From contig NZ_LIPV01000006.1 in NCBI RefSeq assembly GCF_001418255.1, forward strand, positions 1 through 64,000: 64,000 nucleotides of DNA, in the 5' to 3' direction. The position numbers were made by a program, and so were the translations under genes. The DNA is from Thiomonas bhubaneswarensis. Its GTDB lineage: Bacteria > Pseudomonadota > Gammaproteobacteria > Burkholderiales > Burkholderiaceae_C. Below the pieces are notes generated by a model. That model was not told the DNA's origin. It made no database searches and saw only the letters and a program-made list of their open reading frames with translations. Shown piece after piece: positions 1 through 8,937 of the stretch (positions are counted from its first letter, which is position 1; each line of letters begins with the position of its first letter).

Positions 1-101
1 CCGTTGCGGCACAGCTCCTTGATCGGCATGCCGACCTCGGCCTGCTTGAGGAAGCCGATGATTTGTTCTTCGGTGAATCTGCTCTTCTTCATGTCCGTCA
101 T
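1..101 (-). CDS. IS3-family transposase OrfA, N-terminal fragment
   Basis: The visible N-terminus reads MKKSRFTEEQIIGFLKQAE and continues with a GMPIKELCRN-type segment. This is the opening of the helix-turn-helix domain of IS3/IS407 OrfA, the DNA-binding part of the transposase made together with OrfB by frameshifting. The start could be the ATG at 101 (MTDMKKS) or at 92 (MKKS). The frame stays open to the window edge. Only about 30 residues are present, so whether the full element is active cannot be judged. Confidence 0.75.
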   Translation of the reverse strand, partial: MTDMKKSRFTEEQIIGFLKQAEVGMPIKELCRN

Positions 102-163
102 TCTCCAACTGGTTGACGGACTTCACTAACTTCAGGCTGGTACGGCTGGCGGGGAGCAGGTCA
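1..163 (-). mobile_element. IS3-family (IS407-like) insertion sequence, left end only
   Basis: On the minus strand the element begins at about 163 with TGACCTGCTCCCCG, the kind of terminus seen in the IS407 group of IS3 elements. A short leader follows, then the start of orfA. The rest lies outside the window, so the second inverted repeat and orfB cannot be seen. It sits directly against an antitoxin reading frame at 164, so it has interrupted that gene. Family assignment rests on the orfA N-terminus plus the terminus; the exact IS name is not determined. Confidence 0.75.
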
Positions 164-238
164 ATGCCACATGACGCCGATATTGAGTTTGAGGCGCCGC
201 GCGTCATCATCAAACCACGGCCCGCCGATTTGTCATGA
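164..238 (+). pseudogene. Remnant of a Phd/YefM-type antitoxin gene, 5' part lost to IS insertion
   Basis: From the exact IS boundary an open frame of 24 codons ends in a TGA at 236-238 that overlaps the next ATG (ATGATG). Its residues DADIEFEAPRV...PRPADLS resemble the C-terminal tail of Phd-like antitoxins paired with PIN toxins, the part that wraps the toxin. The DNA-binding N-terminal domain is missing because the IS3 element lies immediately upstream. The frame happens to begin with ATG at 164, but no ribosome site is visible and a functional product is unlikely. The call is inferred from the tail sequence and position in front of vapC. Confidence 0.6.
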
Positions 239-662
239 TGTTCGTTCTCGACACCAATGTGGTGTCTGAACTGCGTAAGGTGCGGCATGGAAAAGCCGAT
301 GCGAATGTGACCGCTTGGTCGCAAAGTGTGGATGCAGCCGCCCTTTTTTGTCCGCCATCACCATCATGGAGCTGGAGCTTGGCGTTCTGTCGATTGAGCG
401 TAGGGACGTAGCCCAAGGGGCCATGCTGCGCATGTGGCTTGAGCAGCAGGTCTTGCCCGAGTTCTCCGCGCGTACCTTGCCTGTCGATACCGCCGTGGCT
501 CAGCGTTGCGCCCGGCTTCATGTGCCCGACAGGCGCGGTGAGCGCAATGCGCTGATCGCGGCAACCGCCTTGGTGCATGGCATGACGATGGTCACTCGCA
601 ACGTTGCGGATTTCAAGTTCTCGGGTGTGCCGCTCGTCAATCCGTGGAAGTTCTCACCGTGA
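238..662 (+). pseudogene. vapC: VapC-like PIN-domain toxin, inactivated by a frameshift
   Basis: The first frame starts at 238 (MFVLDTNVVSELRK), which contains the first catalytic Asp motif of PIN RNases. It continues to a T6 run at 344-349, where it leaves the family alignment and soon stops near 410. The family sequence resumes in the -1 frame with FLSAITIMELELGVLSIERR and runs to the stop at 660-662, including TAVAQRCARLHVPDRRGERNALIAAT split across the usual acidic motifs. Loss of one T in the homopolymer explains the shift. Intact VapC of this subfamily is about 140 residues, matching the joined length. The antitoxin in front is also destroyed, so the pair looks dead. A sequencing error in the T run is the alternative. 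Confidence 0.75.
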
Positions 663-715
663 CGGTTGTGCAAGAGGGACGACTCGGCGGGTGAGTGACA
701 GAGGTTCTGGTCGCT

Positions 716-1831
716 TCAGTCCATCCACCGCCCCGCCTGCTGCCGCACCACCTCGGGAAGGTGGTGCTCGCGGACAAACACCTTGCGGATCCATTCGGCA
801 TCGTTGCCGCGGACGCTCACATCCGCCAGTAACTCGCGCAGGGCGACATCTGATTTGCAGTCCGCCGCGTGGCCTTCCAGCCGGACGAGAGTGCGGATGA
901 GGTCTTCGCGCAGGGTGCGGTGTTCGCGGGTCGCGGGGTCGACGAAGGTGCCGTCGAAGCCGAAGCGGCAGGCCTGAAAGCGGTTGAAGGTGTAGACGAG
1001 GTAGTCGTCTTCCTGCGGTTCGAAGGGTCGCTCGCGCTGAATGTAGGCGCCCAGGGTCTGGATGTAGGCGGCAATGCGCGCGGCCTTGGTGATGGTGAGC
1101 GGGGTGTCCATCACGCGCACTTCAATGGTGCCGTATTCGGGCTTGGGGCGGATGTCCCAATAGAAGTCTTTCATGCTCTTGACCACGCCGGTGGCGGTCA
1201 TTTTGTCGAAGTAGCGCTCGAAGTCCTCCCAGCTCAGGGCGAAGGGCGCCCGGCCCGAGAGCGGGAAGGCGAACACCGAGTTCAGCCGCGCGGAGTGAAA
1301 CCCGGTGTCCTCGCCCTGCACATAGGGCGACGAGGCCGAAAGGGCGATGAAGTGCGGAATGAAGCGGGAGATGCAGTGCAGGGTGTAGAGCGCGGTGTCG
1401 GCGTCGGGGCAGCCCAGGTGCACATGCTGGCCGAACACGGTGAACTGCTTGCTCAGGTAGCCGTACAGCTCGGAGAGCTGGAGAAAGCGCGGTTTGTCGA
1501 AAATGCGCTGCTGCGCCCAGTGCTGGAACGGGTGGGTGCCGCCGCCGGCCAGGCCGACGTCGAGCTTGTTGGCGGCTTCCACCAGGGCGCCCTGAATTTC
1601 GGTGAGCTGGGCCAGGGCGTCGTCATAGCCGGTGCAGATGCCGGTGGCGAGCTCGATCATGCTTTCGGTCATTTCCGGGGTGACCACGCCGGGCAGCTTG
1701 CGGCCTTGCAGCAGGCGCAGCAGGTCGGGCGCGCAGGGCATGAGGTCGTAGTTGTGGCGGTTGACGATCTGCAGCTCCAGCTCGACGCCGATGCTCAGCG
1801 CCCCCGACTTGGTGAACGGCCCCAGACTCAT
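716..1831 (-). CDS. ybdK: YbdK-family carboxylate-amine ligase (glutamate-cysteine ligase-like)
   Basis: A 371-residue protein of the GCS2/YbdK family, ATP-dependent ligases related to plant-type glutamate-cysteine ligase. Family landmarks are [10 protein letters not shown] at residues 15-24 (metal/ATP-binding Glu cluster), GGGTHPF at 97-103 and [10 protein letters not shown] at 134-143. Length is normal for the family. The physiological substrate is not fixed for YbdK proteins; weak gamma-glutamylcysteine synthesis is known for the E. coli member. Its ATG overlaps the stop of the upstream cation antiporter by four bases (ATGA), so the two are translationally coupled in one operon. Confidence 0.88.
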   Translation of the reverse strand: MSLGPFTKSGALSIGVELELQIVNRHNYDLMPCAPDLLRLLQGRKLPGVVTPEMTESMIELATGICTGYDDALAQLTEIQGALVEAANKLDVGLAGGGTHPFQHWAQQRIFDKPRFLQLSELYGYLSKQFTVFGQHVHLGCPDADTALYTLHCISRFIPHFIALSASSPYVQGEDTGFHSARLNSVFAFPLSGRAPFALSWEDFERYFDKMTATGVVKSMKDFYWDIRPKPEYGTIEVRVMDTPLTITKAARIAAYIQTLGAYIQRERPFEPQEDDYLVYTFNRFQACRFGFDGTFVDPATREHRTLREDLIRTLVRLEGHAADCKSDVALRELLADVSVRGNDAEWIRKVFVREHHLPEVVRQQAGRWMD

Positions 1832-3060
1832 GCTGCACCTCCACTCGCACGGCTGGCCGGGCTTGGCGCGATGTCGCCGCTGTAGCCCAGCGCCCAGCGG
1901 GTGAGCAGCGGGGCGAGCAGTTCCAGAAAGGCAATGGCGCTGAACGCCACGGCCAGCATGGGGTGCAGCACCGCTCCGGCCGAGCTGCCGAGAAAGCTCA
2001 GCGCCAGCACGAAGCTCACGCCCGAGGCCGGGTTGAGCGACAGGCCCAGCGCAACAGACTGCCGCCAGCTCGCTCCGCTGACGCGGCTGAACGCCAGCGC
2101 CCCAGCCAGCTTGGCCACCAGTCGCACCACGATGACCAACGCTGCCGCCAAGCCGCCGGCCAGCAGAATGCGGGCGTTGAGGCTAAGGCCCAGAATGAGG
2201 AACATCAGCACCATGAGCACCCCACCCGCCGTACCGAAGTGCCTAGGCCACAGCCGCGGGCGCGGGCTGCGCCAGCGCAGCAGGGCGCCGCCCAGCAGCG
2301 GCGTGAGCAGGGCCGACCAGTTGAGCATGCGGGTGAGCGACAGGGTGAGCACGATGAGGCCGACGAGCATCAGCGCGCCACCTTCGTCGCGAAAGTCGAA
2401 ATGCCGCTCCACCCAGTTCACCGCCCAGGCCAGCAGCGCCGCCGCCAGCACCGAGCCGCCGAGCAGGTACAGCAGATGCAGCGCCGAGGCGGCCGCGCCC
2501 TGCGGGCCGTCGGCGTCCATCATGCCCAGCAGCAGGCTGCAGACCAGCAGCGCGTAAAAGGTATTGAGGGCCGAGAGCAGCAGCAGGCGCTCGGTCACCT
2601 GGCCGCGGGCGTTGAACTCGCTGCTGATGCGTAGCACCACGGCGGGCGATGTTGCGACGAGCAGCGCGGCGACGATGGCCGCCTGCATCGCGGCAAAGCC
2701 CAGCAGCGCGAGGGTGATCCAGACGGCCGCGAAGCCCAGCGCCGATTCGAGCAGGCTCATGCCCAGCAGGGCAGGGTTGGCGCGCAGCCAGCGCAGATTC
2801 ACCCTGTGGCCGATTTCGAACAGCAGCACGGCCAAGGCCGTGTCGACGATGGCGCGGGCACTGTTTTGCAGGTCGTACACATTCAGCCCCGCGCCGCCAG
2901 CGGCCAGGATCATCCCTGCCGCCGCATAGCCCACCAGCCTCGGCCACCTGAGAAAGCGAAACACCGATTCCCCGGTCAGCGTGGCCAGCACCAGCGCGGC
3001 ACCGACCCAGAACACCCCGTCGGGGTGCAGGGGCCATGCGGGCAGGTAGCTTTCGATCAT
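1828..3060 (-). CDS. Cation:proton antiporter, CPA2-like membrane protein
   Basis: A 410-residue, very hydrophobic protein with about eleven to twelve predicted membrane segments. It is typical of the Na+/H+ exchanger domain of the monovalent cation:proton antiporter-2 family, but without the C-terminal TrkA-N/RCK domain. I placed the start at 3060 ([11 protein letters not shown]) because GGAG lies just upstream; a longer version from 3117 would add 19 residues with no hydrophobic or conserved content. It probably moves K+ or Na+ against protons across the inner membrane. It is coupled to the ybdK-like ligase by an ATGA overlap. In E. coli Kef systems glutathione gates K+ efflux, so a thiol-linked role is possible but is inference. 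Confidence 0.8.
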   Translation of the reverse strand: MIESYLPAWPLHPDGVFWVGAALVLATLTGESVFRFLRWPRLVGYAAAGMILAAGGAGLNVYDLQNSARAIVDTALAVLLFEIGHRVNLRWLRANPALLGMSLLESALGFAAVWITLALLGFAAMQAAIVAALLVATSPAVVLRISSEFNARGQVTERLLLLSALNTFYALLVCSLLLGMMDADGPQGAAASALHLLYLLGGSVLAAALLAWAVNWVERHFDFRDEGGALMLVGLIVLTLSLTRMLNWSALLTPLLGGALLRWRSPRPRLWPRHFGTAGGVLMVLMFLILGLSLNARILLAGGLAAALVIVVRLVAKLAGALAFSRVSGASWRQSVALGLSLNPASGVSFVLALSFLGSSAGAVLHPMLAVAFSAIAFLELLAPLLTRWALGYSGDIAPSPASRASGGAA

Positions 3061-3249
3061 CGTGCGGGGTCTCCGGTATGTGGCATAGACGGTCGTCGCC
3101 GCCTTGGCTGACACCATAGCAGAGAGAAAAGTTGCAGGAATGATGGGCGGAAAAGAACGAAAATGAAGACAATAAAAGTTGAAATCACGCGGGTCGAAGC
3201 GTCATGCCTTTTCCCAATCGCACCTGAGCGGGGCGGATGTCACTTGCCT

Positions 3250-3268
3250 TAGTCCCATTTTGGGACTA
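3250..3268 (+). promoter_or_regulatory. Palindromic operator in front of higBA
   Basis: TAGTCCCA-TTT-TGGGACTA is a perfect 8-bp inverted repeat with a 3-base centre, ending 11 bases before the higB ATG. A TTGCCT hexamer at 3244-3249 lies just 5' of it and TAGGCT at 3267-3272 overlaps its end with a 17-base spacer, so the palindrome could sit in the promoter spacer. HigA-type antitoxins repress their own operon by binding such sites. The promoter hexamers are weak matches; the palindrome itself is unambiguous. Confidence 0.65.
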
Positions 3269-3279
3269 GGCTTCGATCC

Positions 3280-3582
3280 ATGCGAGTGATTGAGGTGTCC
3301 ACCCTTCGAGCCTTCTGGGAGCGCCATCCCGACGCCGAGCAGCCGCTGAAGGCTTGGTATGAGGAGGCCACAAGTGCGATCTGGACCCAGCCCGCTGACA
3401 TCAAGGCGAAGTACTGCAGCGCCAGCGTGCAGAAGAGCCGTCGCGTGGTCTTCAACATCAAAGGCAATGACTATCGGCTGATCGTGGCCATTGCGTACAA
3501 GTTGCAGATCGTCTGCGTGGAGTTCGTCGGCACCCACAAGGAGTACGACGCCGTCGACGCAGAAACCATCGATGCGGCCTGA
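3280..3582 (+). CDS. higB: HigB-family type II toxin (mRNA interferase)
   Basis: A 100-residue RelE-superfamily protein of the HigB type, which cleaves mRNA in translating ribosomes. Matching features are the AFWERHPDAEQPLKAWY N-terminal helix, the RRVVFNIKGNDYRLIVAI central strand segment and the EFVGTHKEYDAVDAETI C-terminus with the usual His. Length is typical. The toxin comes before the antitoxin, as in higBA and unlike relBE order. The antitoxin starts 18 bases downstream, and the palindrome upstream is the likely autoregulatory site. The frame is intact. Confidence 0.88.
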   Translation: MRVIEVSTLRAFWERHPDAEQPLKAWYEEATSAIWTQPADIKAKYCSASVQKSRRVVFNIKGNDYRLIVAIAYKLQIVCVEFVGTHKEYDAVDAETIDAA

Positions 3583-3600
3583 CCGGCCACGGAAGAAATC

Positions 3601-3972
3601 ATGGACATCCGCCCCATCCACACCGAAGCAGACTACAAGGCCACGCTCAAAGAGATTTCGGCCTTGATGGAATCTGATCCTGATCTGGGCACGCCAGAGG
3701 GGGATCGCCTGGATATCCTGACCACACTGGTGCAAGCCTACGAAGCCAAGCACGTGCCCATCACCGCGCCCGATCCGGTGGAAGCCATCAAATTCCGCAT
3801 GGATCAGAGCGGGCTGTCCGTCAAAGACCTTGAGCCGATCATCGGCAAAAGCAACCGCGTCTACGAAGTCCTGAGCCGCAAGCGCCCGCTGACATTGGCC
3901 ATGATCCGGCGATTGCACAAGAGCCTGGGCATCCCGGCCGAAGTGTTGATTGCGGAGACGGGCGCCGGGTGA
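3601..3972 (+). CDS. higA: HigA-family antitoxin, helix-turn-helix repressor
   Basis: A 123-residue antitoxin that neutralises HigB and represses the operon. The C-terminal half carries an XRE-type helix-turn-helix, VEAIKFRMDQSGLSVKDLEP followed by IIGKSNRVYEVLSRKRPLTL, which matches HigA. The N-terminal half (DYKATLKEISALMESDPDLG and the following GTPEGDRLDIL) is the conserved segment of the larger HigA proteins. It lies directly after higB, with a GGAAGA ribosome site at the junction. No frameshift or truncation is seen. dnaE follows 54 bases later on the same strand and probably has its own promoter. Confidence 0.88.
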   Translation: MDIRPIHTEADYKATLKEISALMESDPDLGTPEGDRLDILTTLVQAYEAKHVPITAPDPVEAIKFRMDQSGLSVKDLEPIIGKSNRVYEVLSRKRPLTLAMIRRLHKSLGIPAEVLIAETGAG

Positions 3973-4026
3973 TCAGCGAGCCCTGGGCTGGCCTCTACGG
4001 TGAACAGCGTTGCCTAAAATGCCCCG

Positions 4027-7000
4027 ATGCCCTACGTCCACCTCCGCACCCATACCGAGTACTCTATCGTCGACGGCGCCTTGCGCGTGGACGATATGGT
4101 GCCTGCGGCTGCCCGTGACGGGCAGGGGGCCCTGGCGATCACCGATTTCAACAACCTGTTCGCCGCGGTGCGGTTCTACAAGGCCGCGCTGGACGCCGGG
4201 GTCAAGCCGATCATCGGTTGCGACGTGCTGCTGGGCAGCGCCCGCCACGCGGGGCAGTTCACCCGGCTGTTGCTGCTGGTGCAGAACCGAAAGGGTTATC
4301 TCAACCTCTGCGACCTGCTCAGCCAGGCGTGGCTGCACAACCAGCAGCGCGGCCGCGCCGTGGTGCAGTGGGAGTGGCTGGAAGGCGGCCTGGCCGAGGG
4401 CCTGCTCGCCCTCTCGGGCGCGCATGAAGGTGCCATTGGCCAGGCGCTGCTGCAGGGCGACACCGCCACCGCGCACGACCTGGCCCGGCAGCACGCAGCC
4501 GTGTTCGACGGCCGTTTCTACATCGAGTTGCAGCGCAGCGGCCATGCCGCCTGCGAGCCGCATGTGCAGGCGGCTGTGCCCCTGGCGGCCGAACTGGGCC
4601 TGCCCGTCGTGGCCACGCACCCGGTGGAGTTTCTCAAGGCCGACGACTTCGATGCCCACGAGGCGCGAGTGTGCATTGCCGAGGGCGAGACCCTGGGCAA
4701 CCCGCGCCGCCAGCGCAAGTTCACCGATCAGCAGTATTTCAAGTCGCAGGCCGAGATGGAGGCGCTGTTCAATGACGTGCCCTCGGCGCTGGCCAACACC
4801 GTGGCCATTGCCCAGCGCTGCAATCTGGTGCTCGATCTGGGCAAGCCGCAGTTGCCGCTTTTTCCCACGCCCGAGGGCATGACACCGGCCGAATTCTTCC
4901 GCCAGCAGGCGCAGGAGGGGCTGGAGCAGCGGCTGGCCGTGCTCTACCCCGATGCCGCCCGCCGCGACGCCGCCCGTCCGCGCTACCAAGAGCGGCTGGA
5001 GTACGAGCTGGGCATCATCGCCAAGATGGGCTTCGAGGGTTACTTCCTCATCGTGGCGGACTTCATCAACTGGGCGAAGAACCACGGTTGCCCGGTCGGG
5101 CCGGGGCGGGGCTCGGGCGCGGGCTCGCTGGTGGCATACAGCCTGCGCATCACCGACCTCGATCCGCTGGAATACGCCCTGCTGTTCGAGCGCTTTCTCA
5201 ACCCCGAGCGGGTGTCGATGCCCGACTTCGACATCGACTTTTGCCAGGAGAACCGCGACCGCGTCATCGACTATGTGAAGGAGAAGTACGGCGTCGAGGC
5301 TGTGTCGCAGATCGCCACCTTCGGCACCATGGCCGCGCGCGCGGCGGTGCGCGATGTGGGCCGCGTGCTCGATCTGAGCTACACCTTCTGCGATGGCATC
5401 GCCAAGCTCATTCCGGCCAAGCCGGGCCAGCACATCACGATTGCTGACGCGCTCAAGCAGGAGCCCATGCTGGCGCAGCGCTACGAGGAGGAAGAGGAGG
5501 TCAGGCAATTGCTCGACCTCGCCCAGCAGCTCGAAGGGCTGCCGCGCAACATCGGCATGCACGCAGGCGGCGTGCTCATCGCGCCGGGCAAGCTCACCGA
5601 CTTCTGCCCGCTGTACGCCCAGCCGGGCAGCACCGACGCCGTGTCGCAGTATGACAAGGACGATGTCGAAGCCGCAGGGCTGGTGAAGTTCGACTTTCTG
5701 GGCCTGGCCACGCTGACCATTCTCGAACTCGGCGCCGAGCTGATCCGCCGCAACCACCCCGACCGGGCGGACTTCAAGCTCGAAGACATCCCGCTGGACG
5801 ACGCCAAGAGCTACAAGCTCATGGCCAAGGGCGACACCGTGGCCGTGTTCCAGCTCGAATCGCGCGGCATGCAGGGCATGTTGCGCGACGCGCGGCCCGA
5901 CCGCTTCGAGGACATCATCGCCCTGGTGGCGCTGTACCGCCCCGGCCCAATGGACCTCATTCCCACCTACTGCGCCCGCAAGGCCGGCAAGGAGGACGTG
6001 GTCTATCCCGACCCGCGCATGGCGCCGGTGCTGGAAGAAACCTACGGCATCATGGTCTACCAGGAGCAAGTGATGCAGGTGGCCCAGGTCATCGGCGGCT
6101 ACTCGCTCGGCGGTGCCGACCTGCTGCGCCGCGCCATGGGCAAGAAAAAGCCCGAAGAAATGGCCAAGCACCGCGGCATCTTCGCCGAAGGCGCGGCCAA
6201 GAACGGCATCAAGCCGGAGAAGGCCAACGAAATCTTCGACCTGATGGAGAAGTTCGCGGGCTACGGCTTCAACAAATCGCACGCCGCCGCCTACGCGCTG
6301 CTCGCGGTGCAGACGGCGTGGATGAAGGCGCACTACCCCGCCGAATTCCTCGCCGCCAACATGAGCATCGCCCTCGACGACACCGACAAGCTCAAGGTGC
6401 TGGTGGAAGATGCGCAGGCGCGCGGCATCGCCGTGCTGCCGCCCGATGTGAACGCCTCGCAGTGGCGCTTCGACCCGGTGGACAGCAAGACCATCCGTTA
6501 CGCGCTGGGGGCCATCAAAGGCAACGGCCAGGCCGCCGTGGAAGCCATGATCGCGGCCCGTCAGGAGCGGCCCTTCAGCTCGCTGTTCGACTTTGCCGAA
6601 CGGGTGGATCGCACCCGCCTCAACAAACGCGTTCTCGAAGCCCTGGCCAAGGCCGGCGCCTTTGATACCCTGCACCCGGAGCGCGCTGCCGTGCTGGCCG
6701 CGGTGGAAACGGCCATGGATTACGCCGCGCAACGCGAGGCCGCCCGGCAGCAGGCGGGGCTCTTCGACCTGTTCGCCGCCGACGCCGAAGGTGACGGCCA
6801 CAACCCGGCGCACGAGCCGCTGCTGCCCGAGGTCGAGCCCTGGGATCTGCGCACCAAGCTCTCGAATGAGAAAACCGCCATCGGCTACTACCTCAGCGGC
6901 CACCTGTTCGACGCCAGCGCCGAGGAAGTGCGGCGCTTCGCCCCGACCGCGCTGATGGATCTGGTGGATTCGCGTGACCCGGTGCTCATCGCCGGCATCG

Positions 7001-7467
7001 CCGCCGGGGTGCGTCTGGTGCAGTCGCAGCGCGGGCGCATCGCCATCCTCACGCTGGAAGATCGCTCCGGCGCGATGGAGATCGTCATCGGCGAGGGCCT
7101 GCTCGACACCGTGCGCGACCGCCTGCGCGACGACGCCCTGCTGGTGCTGCGCGGCAAGGCGCAGACCGATCGCTTCAACGGCGGGCTGCGTTTCAACGCC
7201 GATGCGGTGTGGACGCTGGAAGAAGCCCGCGCGCGCCTGGGCAAGAGCATCCGTCTCAAGCTCAACGGCAGCAGCTCGGCGGAACCACTGGTGGGACTCG
7301 TCCGCCAGCACGTCTGCGAGGAAGGGTTGCCGCTGCTGCTCGACATCGAGCGTGCGGGGGCGCAAGTGCGCCTGAGCGTGGCGGGTTACCGCCTGCCGAC
7401 CACCGACCCGGTGCTCAGCGCGCTGGCCCAGCTTTCAAAGGACGGCCGGGCGGAGATCGATTACTAA
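4027..7467 (+). CDS. dnaE: DNA polymerase III alpha subunit
   Basis: The replicative polymerase, 1146 residues, close to the usual DnaE1 length. Domains in order: N-terminal PHP domain (HLRTHTEYSIVDG from residue 4), palm with GPGRGSGAGSLVAY near 358 and the catalytic PDFDIDF (Asp402 and Asp404). The third acidic residue is in KFDFLGL (Asp556). Fingers and tandem HhH follow, then the QQAGLFDLF beta-clamp-binding segment near 908 and an OB fold near 980-1060. A TAAAAT hexamer lies only a few bases before the start, a pattern common in front of betaproteobacterial genes but too close for a normal leader. The stop at 7465-7467 directly abuts the stop of the convergent tolA. Confidence 0.97.
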   Translation: MPYVHLRTHTEYSIVDGALRVDDMVPAAARDGQGALAITDFNNLFAAVRFYKAALDAGVKPIIGCDVLLGSARHAGQFTRLLLLVQNRKGYLNLCDLLSQAWLHNQQRGRAVVQWEWLEGGLAEGLLALSGAHEGAIGQALLQGDTATAHDLARQHAAVFDGRFYIELQRSGHAACEPHVQAAVPLAAELGLPVVATHPVEFLKADDFDAHEARVCIAEGETLGNPRRQRKFTDQQYFKSQAEMEALFNDVPSALANTVAIAQRCNLVLDLGKPQLPLFPTPEGMTPAEFFRQQAQEGLEQRLAVLYPDAARRDAARPRYQERLEYELGIIAKMGFEGYFLIVADFINWAKNHGCPVGPGRGSGAGSLVAYSLRITDLDPLEYALLFERFLNPERVSMPDFDIDFCQENRDRVIDYVKEKYGVEAVSQIATFGTMAARAAVRDVGRVLDLSYTFCDGIAKLIPAKPGQHITIADALKQEPMLAQRYEEEEEVRQLLDLAQQLEGLPRNIGMHAGGVLIAPGKLTDFCPLYAQPGSTDAVSQYDKDDVEAAGLVKFDFLGLATLTILELGAELIRRNHPDRADFKLEDIPLDDAKSYKLMAKGDTVAVFQLESRGMQGMLRDARPDRFEDIIALVALYRPGPMDLIPTYCARKAGKEDVVYPDPRMAPVLEETYGIMVYQEQVMQVAQVIGGYSLGGADLLRRAMGKKKPEEMAKHRGIFAEGAAKNGIKPEKANEIFDLMEKFAGYGFNKSHAAAYALLAVQTAWMKAHYPAEFLAANMSIALDDTDKLKVLVEDAQARGIAVLPPDVNASQWRFDPVDSKTIRYALGAIKGNGQAAVEAMIAARQERPFSSLFDFAERVDRTRLNKRVLEALAKAGAFDTLHPERAAVLAAVETAMDYAAQREAARQQAGLFDLFAADAEGDGHNPAHEPLLPEVEPWDLRTKLSNEKTAIGYYLSGHLFDASAEEVRRFAPTALMDLVDSRDPVLIAGIAAGVRLVQSQRGRIAILTLEDRSGAMEIVIGEGLLDTVRDRLRDDALLVLRGKAQTDRFNGGLRFNADAVWTLEEARARLGKSIRLKLNGSSSAEPLVGLVRQHVCEEGLPLLLDIERAGAQVRLSVAGYRLPTTDPVLSALAQLSKDGRAEIDY

Positions 7468-8457
7468 TCAGCCCGGATCACGCGGCCCGGCCTTGATCAG
7501 CATGGGGGTCCAGATCCTGCCGTTGCTGTCGGGCGGGAAGTGGTGGACGCGTTCGATGGCGCGCAGCACCGCCTGATCCCAGCTCGCCACGCCGCTGGAG
7601 CGCTCGATCTTGGCCGTGAGCACGGTGCCGTCCGGCGCGAGGTTGACCAGCACGGTTACGCGGGGATCGCCGGTGATCTGGTTGATTTCAGGGTAGGTCA
7701 CGTTCTCCCGCACCAGGCCGGCGATGCGCGCCGCATAGGTGCCCGACGGCCCCGAAGTCTGCGCCGCCGTGCCCGTGCTGGTGGCCGCGCCGGTGCCCGC
7801 CTGCTTCATCAACTGCTTCATGTAATCGTCGCGCGACGAGGCGGCCAGCTGAGCCTGCTGCTGCTCGAGCTTCTTATGCTTCAACGCTTCTAGCCGCTTC
7901 TGCTCAGCGAGCTTTTGCTGTTGTTCGAGTTTTTCCTGGCGCAGCTTGTCCTGTTGTTCCTGCTTCTCTTGCGCCAGGCGTTGTTTCTCTTCCTGTTGCT
8001 TCTTCTGCTCGGCCTGGCGCTGCTTTTCCTCGGCGAGTTTCTTCTGTTCCTTTTCCAGCTTCTTCTCAAGCAGGGCCTGCTGCTGCGCCTGCTGTTTCTT
8101 CAGCGCGGCCTCGCGTTGCTGCTTCAGGACGATGTCGGCCTGCTGATCCTGGGGCTGTGGCTTGGGTGTGGCGACCGGCTGGGGCGGTGGTGGTGCCGGG
8201 GTGGGCTGCGGCTGCGGTTGGGGCGCCTTGCGCTCCATCGGCGCGGTGGGGCGCGGAGCGGCGCGCTGCACCGTGGGGGACCACAGTTCGGCCTCCACCG
8301 CTTCGGGCGGATGGCTCTTCCAGTGCACGCCGAAGGCGATGAGGGCGATGAGCAGCAAGTGGAACAGCGCGGCCAGGCCGAAGGCGCGCAACGTGCCCCG
8401 CTCGTGCGGTGGCCGCAACGCCGTGGGTTCAGTCGAAGGAAACCGTGCCGTGCTCAT
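7468..8457 (-). CDS. tolA: Cell envelope integrity protein TolA
   Basis: A 329-residue inner-membrane protein that spans the periplasm and links TolQR to the outer membrane. It has a single transmembrane helix at about residues 24-44. A Pro/Gln-rich segment at 62-105 follows, then a long Lys/Glu/Gln coiled-coil helix at about 108-205. The C-terminal globular domain (about 238-320) resembles the TonB/TolA C fold (YAARIAGLVRENVTYPEI and VTVLVNLAPDGTVL). The start at 8457 (MSTARF) is preferred over an upstream ATG at 8514 that would overlap tolR. It follows tolR by 10 bases. TolB and Pal, often next in the operon, are not here because dnaE lies immediately downstream. Confidence 0.93.
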   Translation of the reverse strand: MSTARFPSTEPTALRPPHERGTLRAFGLAALFHLLLIALIAFGVHWKSHPPEAVEAELWSPTVQRAAPRPTAPMERKAPQPQPQPTPAPPPPQPVATPKPQPQDQQADIVLKQQREAALKKQQAQQQALLEKKLEKEQKKLAEEKQRQAEQKKQQEEKQRLAQEKQEQQDKLRQEKLEQQQKLAEQKRLEALKHKKLEQQQAQLAASSRDDYMKQLMKQAGTGAATSTGTAAQTSGPSGTYAARIAGLVRENVTYPEINQITGDPRVTVLVNLAPDGTVLTAKIERSSGVASWDQAVLRAIERVHHFPPDSNGRIWTPMLIKAGPRDPG

Positions 8458-8467
8458 GCCCGATGCT

Positions 8468-8935
<468 letters not shown>

Positions 8936-8937
8936 GA

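Noticed and set aside
344-350. Programmed frameshift in vapC
   Set aside because: The T6-G run does not form a proper X-XXY-YYZ heptamer in the reading frame, and it is shorter than runs known for polymerase slippage; a simple one-base deletion or sequencing error fits better.
3973-7365. A 1130-codon open frame on the minus strand opposite dnaE
   Set aside because: dnaE is unmistakable on the plus strand; the antisense frame stays open because GC-rich codon usage rarely makes stops there, and its product has no domain, ribosome site or sensible composition.
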